Shown in pieces: positions 60,696-64,000 of a stretch of 64,000 nucleotides of DNA. Numbering within the stretch: the stretch's first letter is position 1; every line of letters begins with the position of its first letter. Source of the stretch: Gammaproteobacteria bacterium (GTDB lineage: Bacteria > Pseudomonadota > Gammaproteobacteria > Pseudomonadales > Azotimanducaceae); assembly GCA_018656865.1 (NCBI GenBank), contig JABHYO010000031.1, positions 1 to 64,000 on the forward strand. Reading direction: 5' to 3'. The notes beneath the pieces were generated by a model. The model had not been told where the DNA came from. It worked only from the letters and a program-made list of their open reading frames with translations, and did not search any database. A program made the position numbers and the translations under genes.

Positions 60696-61642
60696 CCAAT
60701 CAGCCCGGACAGTTGTCGAAGAAAACTCTGATGAATCGCCGTGCCCACAATCGCAAGATTGGGGGCCGGGTTCTTTCCGCCGCAGAATACAGTTAACGAG
60801 GTTGTGTTAGCACAGGCACCTTTGAACAAATTGAATATCTGCCAGTAATGCCACTCCTCTTCCGTCAGACGGACCCCAAGCTGATCACTGTAGAGTTCAA
60901 TCCAACCCTCGGTCGGAAGTGATCGTGGGCCGCGCATATCCGCACAGAAGACGAAGTCCTCGAACGGATGACCCAGGTGGCAGAACTCGAAATCGGTTAG
61001 TGCCAGAATCTTGCCGTTCTGATGAACCAGATTGCCGGGCCCGGGGTCACCATGCACAATGCCAAAAGGACCATCGGTCGGCGCGTGATGGTGTAGCCAG
61101 GCTGCTCCCTCCTCAAGTAGAGGAATAGGCAGGCTGCTCGCAGAACGGTAAATATTCGCCCAGCGATCGATTTGCATATGCGTCGCTTCGTTGACGTTTG
61201 AGGGCTTGAGGTCGAACTCAATCCCCGCTTTCTGCCAGTCCAGATTATGGAGTCGAGATAACACGGAAAGGAATTCGTTCAACGTCTCGCCGACCGGGAA
61301 TTCCGGCTCGCCATCGACATATTCCATCACGAAAAATGGTTCCCCGAGCAGATCTTTTCCCGTCTCGAGCCAGAGGACTCTGGCAACCGGGAAGTCGAGC
61401 TTGTGGAGGGCACCCATAATGCGAAATTCTTCAGCACTCGAGGTGCCAAAGATGCCATCCTGTTCGACCCTCAGAACATACTGCAATTGCTGATCATCTG
61501 TTTCGACAAAACAGTGCAGCATTTCTCTGGAATGACCTTCGGCGAGGCGGTTTAACTGGGTGACACGCGCTTCCTGTCCCAGCTTGTCAGAAAAGTATCC
61601 ATTCAATGGTTGAATGTAATCGTTGATATCATTTGCGCTCAT
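60692..61642 (-). CDS. Aminoglycoside-phosphotransferase-fold kinase
   Basis: A 316-residue APH-fold protein. The catalytic loop FGIVHGDPGPGN and the metal-binding ALTDFEFCHLGHPFEDF are intact, though DFE replaces the common DWE. Its N-terminal half is AQ-rich with the usual Lys-containing lobe (YVLRVEQDGIF). It ends a four-gene overlapping operon and overlaps the unknown upstream gene by 14 bases. It likely phosphorylates a hydroxylated lipid intermediate; this is inferred from the operon type. Confidence 0.83.
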   Translation of the reverse strand: MSANDINDYIQPLNGYFSDKLGQEARVTQLNRLAEGHSREMLHCFVETDDQQLQYVLRVEQDGIFGTSSAEEFRIMGALHKLDFPVARVLWLETGKDLLGEPFFVMEYVDGEPEFPVGETLNEFLSVLSRLHNLDWQKAGIEFDLKPSNVNEATHMQIDRWANIYRSASSLPIPLLEEGAAWLHHHAPTDGPFGIVHGDPGPGNLVHQNGKILALTDFEFCHLGHPFEDFVFCADMRGPRSLPTEGWIELYSDQLGVRLTEEEWHYWQIFNLFKGACANTTSLTVFCGGKNPAPNLAIVGTAIHQSFLRQLSGLIG

Positions 61643-62075
61643 TCAGACCCCCTGCAAACGAGACGATCAGGGGGCTGGTTACCGCCAGCTCTTCGTCGAG
61701 TTGTCGAAGTAACAATGGTTTGAGTTCATCCCTCACGGCTTGCGACTGTGCAGAATCGTCACCGACTGCATCAGTCAACAGCTTGCTACAAAAGTCCAGT
61801 ACTGTGGTCGCGCCTTCTCCGGGCCAGTCCGCAGGCAGGGTTTGTTGCAGTGGCTTAAATTTTGCCACTAGTGCGTCGACACAACCTGCCAGATCCCGGG
61901 TTCGCTGCTTAGTAGGGTCATCGCCACGTCGAGGCGCATATTCAGCCAGCCCAATCAGCCGGATCAGAGCGATTTTGGCCCAGGGGTCGTCGATGGTGGG
62001 GAGAATGACTGATCGCATGGTCTCCGACATGCAATGCCAGAGATCGTTGTCTGTGGGTAATCGCTGATCACTCAT
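61629..62075 (-). CDS. Hypothetical protein of the epimerase operon
   Basis: A 148-residue mostly helical cytosolic protein (KIALIRLIGLAEYAPRRG, TTVLDFCSKLLTDAV). No family was recognised. It overlaps the epimerase gene by four bases and the phosphotransferase by fourteen, so it is a fixed part of the operon. It could be a small partner of the phosphotransferase. Confidence 0.7.
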   Translation of the reverse strand: MSDQRLPTDNDLWHCMSETMRSVILPTIDDPWAKIALIRLIGLAEYAPRRGDDPTKQRTRDLAGCVDALVAKFKPLQQTLPADWPGEGATTVLDFCSKLLTDAVGDDSAQSQAVRDELKPLLLRQLDEELAVTSPLIVSFAGGLNERK

Positions 62076-63088
62076 GATGCTGCCTGAATTTGCGCTGCAA
62101 TTTCCGACTCATAGTCAAAATTCCAGGAGCTCATCCACATTGGGTCTGCAAGAGGTTCGGTCCTTCCTGACCAGCCCTGTTCCTTAAACCAGGCATAGGT
62201 ATGTTCGTGGCCGGATTTGAAATCATAGGATGGCTTTACACCCAGCAATTTCTCCGCCTTGTCGATACCCAATACACCGTGATGCGCTGTTCCAAAGAGG
62301 TGACCATAGGCCGGTTGTGTCAGGGTCGACACTACCGGTGCCGGTACATTCACGATATTCGGGGTTTCGCCGACAATCTCTGCGAGGACCTTGACATACT
62401 CGTTGACCGTCACCCCTTCGGCGGTGATGTTGAATATCTCACCCCTGGCTTTCTCATTTCCGACACAGGCGATCATGGCGTCGCAGAGATCGTCCACATG
62501 ACCGTAGGAGCAGGCGACAAGCCCTTCATGGGGTATCAGGATTGGTCTTCCCTGTTCCAGTCGCAGGAACATGGGCGTTTCCATATCGTAAATATTGTTG
62601 TTGGGTCCGTAGATCGCAGCCGGGCGGACGATGGAGACGGGAAACCCTGTCTTCTTATGCTGGCTCAGCAACTCGTTTTCCATGACGGCTTTGAAGCCGC
62701 CGTAGGTTACTGGCCCTTCCGTTGAGGAAGGAGCATCCTCACGCCAGGGGAATACACCGCTTCCCTGATCGTAGGCCATAATAGAACTGGTATAGACGTA
62801 GTCGCCAACCTGGCCATCCAGTAGTTCAATCAGCGATCCCGCGTCAGCACCACCCGCGACCATGATAAACCCCGAAATATCGAAGACAGCATCCCAGCTG
62901 GTATTGGTGAGGGCTGCCTTCATGGATTCCTTGTCAGTGCGGTCGGCGACGATGAGCTCGACACCCTCTGGCAATTGCGCGGGTGTTTTACCGCGATTTA
63001 GGACGCTGACTTCATGTCCGGCTTCAACCAGAGCCTGGACCATTTGCTTACCAACAAAAACTGATCCACCTAGTATCAGTGATTTCAT
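62072..63088 (-). CDS. NAD-dependent epimerase/dehydratase (extended SDR)
   Basis: A 338-residue Rossmann enzyme. The nucleotide motif is LILGGSVFVGKQ; the catalytic YxxxK is YGGFK; and SIVRPAAIYGPNN is the usual sugar-site segment. It has features of the 3-beta-hydroxysteroid dehydrogenase-like or dTDP-sugar group. It overlaps its neighbours by four bases on both sides. Steroid or polyprenoid chemistry is more likely than nucleotide sugars given the neighbours, but that is inference. Confidence 0.88.
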   Translation of the reverse strand: MKSLILGGSVFVGKQMVQALVEAGHEVSVLNRGKTPAQLPEGVELIVADRTDKESMKAALTNTSWDAVFDISGFIMVAGGADAGSLIELLDGQVGDYVYTSSIMAYDQGSGVFPWREDAPSSTEGPVTYGGFKAVMENELLSQHKKTGFPVSIVRPAAIYGPNNNIYDMETPMFLRLEQGRPILIPHEGLVACSYGHVDDLCDAMIACVGNEKARGEIFNITAEGVTVNEYVKVLAEIVGETPNIVNVPAPVVSTLTQPAYGHLFGTAHHGVLGIDKAEKLLGVKPSYDFKSGHEHTYAWFKEQGWSGRTEPLADPMWMSSWNFDYESEIAAQIQAAS

Positions 63089-64000
63089 ATACTACCCCTT
63101 GTCTTCATGGTCGCTTTCTCTCCTATCAGCCCGTAGGGTTCGTACTCACCCATGGTTACACACTCGAAATGGGCATATCCGACCTGATCGCCACACGTCA
63201 GACGCACAAAGCTTTCGGCCCAGGCATGCCAGAGGATTTCCTCTTTGCCTTCTTCGGTGACGATCTTAACCGGGTGGCTGGCATCCCAGACTTCACCTTC
63301 CTCATGATATTCACCTCGCCAGGCACCTTGGCCTAGCGTGTCATCGAATCCACCGAAATAGCCACCGCCGTGACAATAGACCCAGCCGAGATCTTCTATC
63401 TCGTAGGTGCGCTCCACCTTGTTCTCGTCCACCAGGGTAAAACTGCCGCCGGAAATTCGGCTGGTCCCTTCATAAAATTTGAGATCGTGACTGATCGACA
63501 GAACATCAAGCTGGCCTTCGGGCATTAGCATGGCAGTGTGTGTGGACAGCCGCTCGCCGATTTTGTTTTCCTGAAACTGGTAGAAGCCTGCATATTCAGG
63601 CATGCGAAACAGTACCCAGTTGCGCAGCCCACTCCATGGATCCGGATCCTTAGGCGGTGCGCCGTGTTCTCTCGGGCCGCCTCTACCAGGCATGGTACCC
63701 CATGAGTGATTGCGGAAAACGGTGGAGTGATCGTGGGTCAGCTTGATTTCCTCACCGTTAACGCTGACCGTGCCCTCGCAGGTCCCGACAAGCTCATAGA
63801 CGGCACGTTCACCGAACAGGATGTCGTCGCGGCGTGTTATCAGGACTTCGTCTTCATAGGGCTCGATGGTACTTTCACAGACCAGATCGCAGGTGATACC
63901 TATGTCGTTCTCCTCAAGCACCAGGCGGAGGGTCTGCATCGGATCCAGAAGTTCTATGCGCAGGGGGCCGACACCGAAAAAATCGATATCCGTTCGGAGC
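63085..64000 (-). CDS. DUF7064-like protein (partial, N-terminus outside window)
   Basis: The minus strand is open from the stop at 63085 to the window edge, about 305 codons. The first visible residues before Met (DFFGVGPLRIELLDPMQTLRL) match the start of the repeated beta-type domain of the DUF7064 family rather than a true N-terminus, so the internal Met at 63939 is not the start. Visible motifs include DLGWVYCHGGGYFGG and WHAWAESFVRLTCGDQVGY. Such proteins sit in steroid- and lipid-degradation operons; function is unknown. Confidence 0.75.
   Translation of the reverse strand, partial: LRTDIDFFGVGPLRIELLDPMQTLRLVLEENDIGITCDLVCESTIEPYEDEVLITRRDDILFGERAVYELVGTCEGTVSVNGEEIKLTHDHSTVFRNHSWGTMPGRGGPREHGAPPKDPDPWSGLRNWVLFRMPEYAGFYQFQENKIGERLSTHTAMLMPEGQLDVLSISHDLKFYEGTSRISGGSFTLVDENKVERTYEIEDLGWVYCHGGGYFGGFDDTLGQGAWRGEYHEEGEVWDASHPVKIVTEEGKEEILWHAWAESFVRLTCGDQVGYAHFECVTMGEYEPYGLIGEKATMKTRGSI

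Overview
The window looks like chromosomal DNA of a free-living, probably marine, gammaproteobacterium. The evidence is Gram-negative envelope machinery (TonB-dependent receptors, a Wza/Wzc-type polysaccharide exporter, many lipoproteins), moderate GC, dense gene packing with frequent GTG and TTG starts, and a heavy investment in acyl-CoA and alkane-type metabolism. No tRNA, rRNA, CRISPR array, complete insertion sequence or prophage was seen. Two genes are cut by the window edges: a DUF5916-type outer-membrane protein at the left and a DUF7064-like protein at the right. No gene-free stretch exceeds 300 bases; the longest (about 297 bases, 55522-55818) is filled by a nested tandem repeat.

Region 1 (1-6218): partial DUF5916 protein, GTP-dependent PEP carboxykinase, a YgiQ-type radical SAM protein and a UbiE-like methyltransferase. 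Region 2 (6220-22412): a catabolic block with two acyl-CoA dehydrogenases, an SCP2-type thiolase, a nitroreductase, two AMP-forming acyl-CoA ligases, a CaiB/BaiF CoA-transferase coupled to an ACAD11-like phosphotransferase, a CYP153-like alkane/fatty-acid hydroxylase with its [2Fe-2S] ferredoxin, a quinone-oxidoreductase-like MDR protein and a luciferase-like flavin oxidoreductase. Together these suit terminal oxidation of aliphatic chains followed by CoA activation and beta-oxidation.

Region 3 (22493-31767): a zf-TFIIB protein, a TonB-dependent receptor, a ZnuD-like zinc receptor preceded by a small HxH/CxxC protein and two CRP-like operators, a Rieske protein and an RND/MMPL exporter. Region 4 (31773-36127): a three-gene polysaccharide export unit (beta-barrel protein, Wza-like protein, BY-kinase). 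Region 5 (36341-42444): an acyl-CoA ligase with an NTF2-like protein, RarD, an apparently exported Pcm, a methyltransferase and a DUF4139 protein.

Region 6 (42449-58541) is the most unusual part. Nine tightly packed minus-strand genes (53968 down to 42449) encode a Ser/Pro-repeat lipoprotein, a second lipoprotein, a membrane-anchored pseudokinase with TPR and PEGA regions, a PEGA x4-SUMF1 protein, a small acidic exported protein, a MotA/TolQ/ExbB-family channel, an Hsp70/actin-like protein with an FHA-like C-terminus, and two von Willebrand factor A (vWA) proteins. The vWA proteins share an N-terminal membrane segment that resembles the Asp-containing segment of ExbD/TolR/MotB. I infer a proton-driven envelope machine in which two different vWA subunits replace the ExbD dimer. 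Two divergent lipoproteins and two paralogous TPR-TonB_C proteins flank it and may belong to it.

Region 7 (58742-64000): an M48 metalloprotease, a SnoaL-like protein, and a tightly overlapping minus-strand operon (DUF7064-like protein, NAD-dependent epimerase, unknown protein, phosphotransferase) that is probably another lipid or sterol-type catabolic unit.
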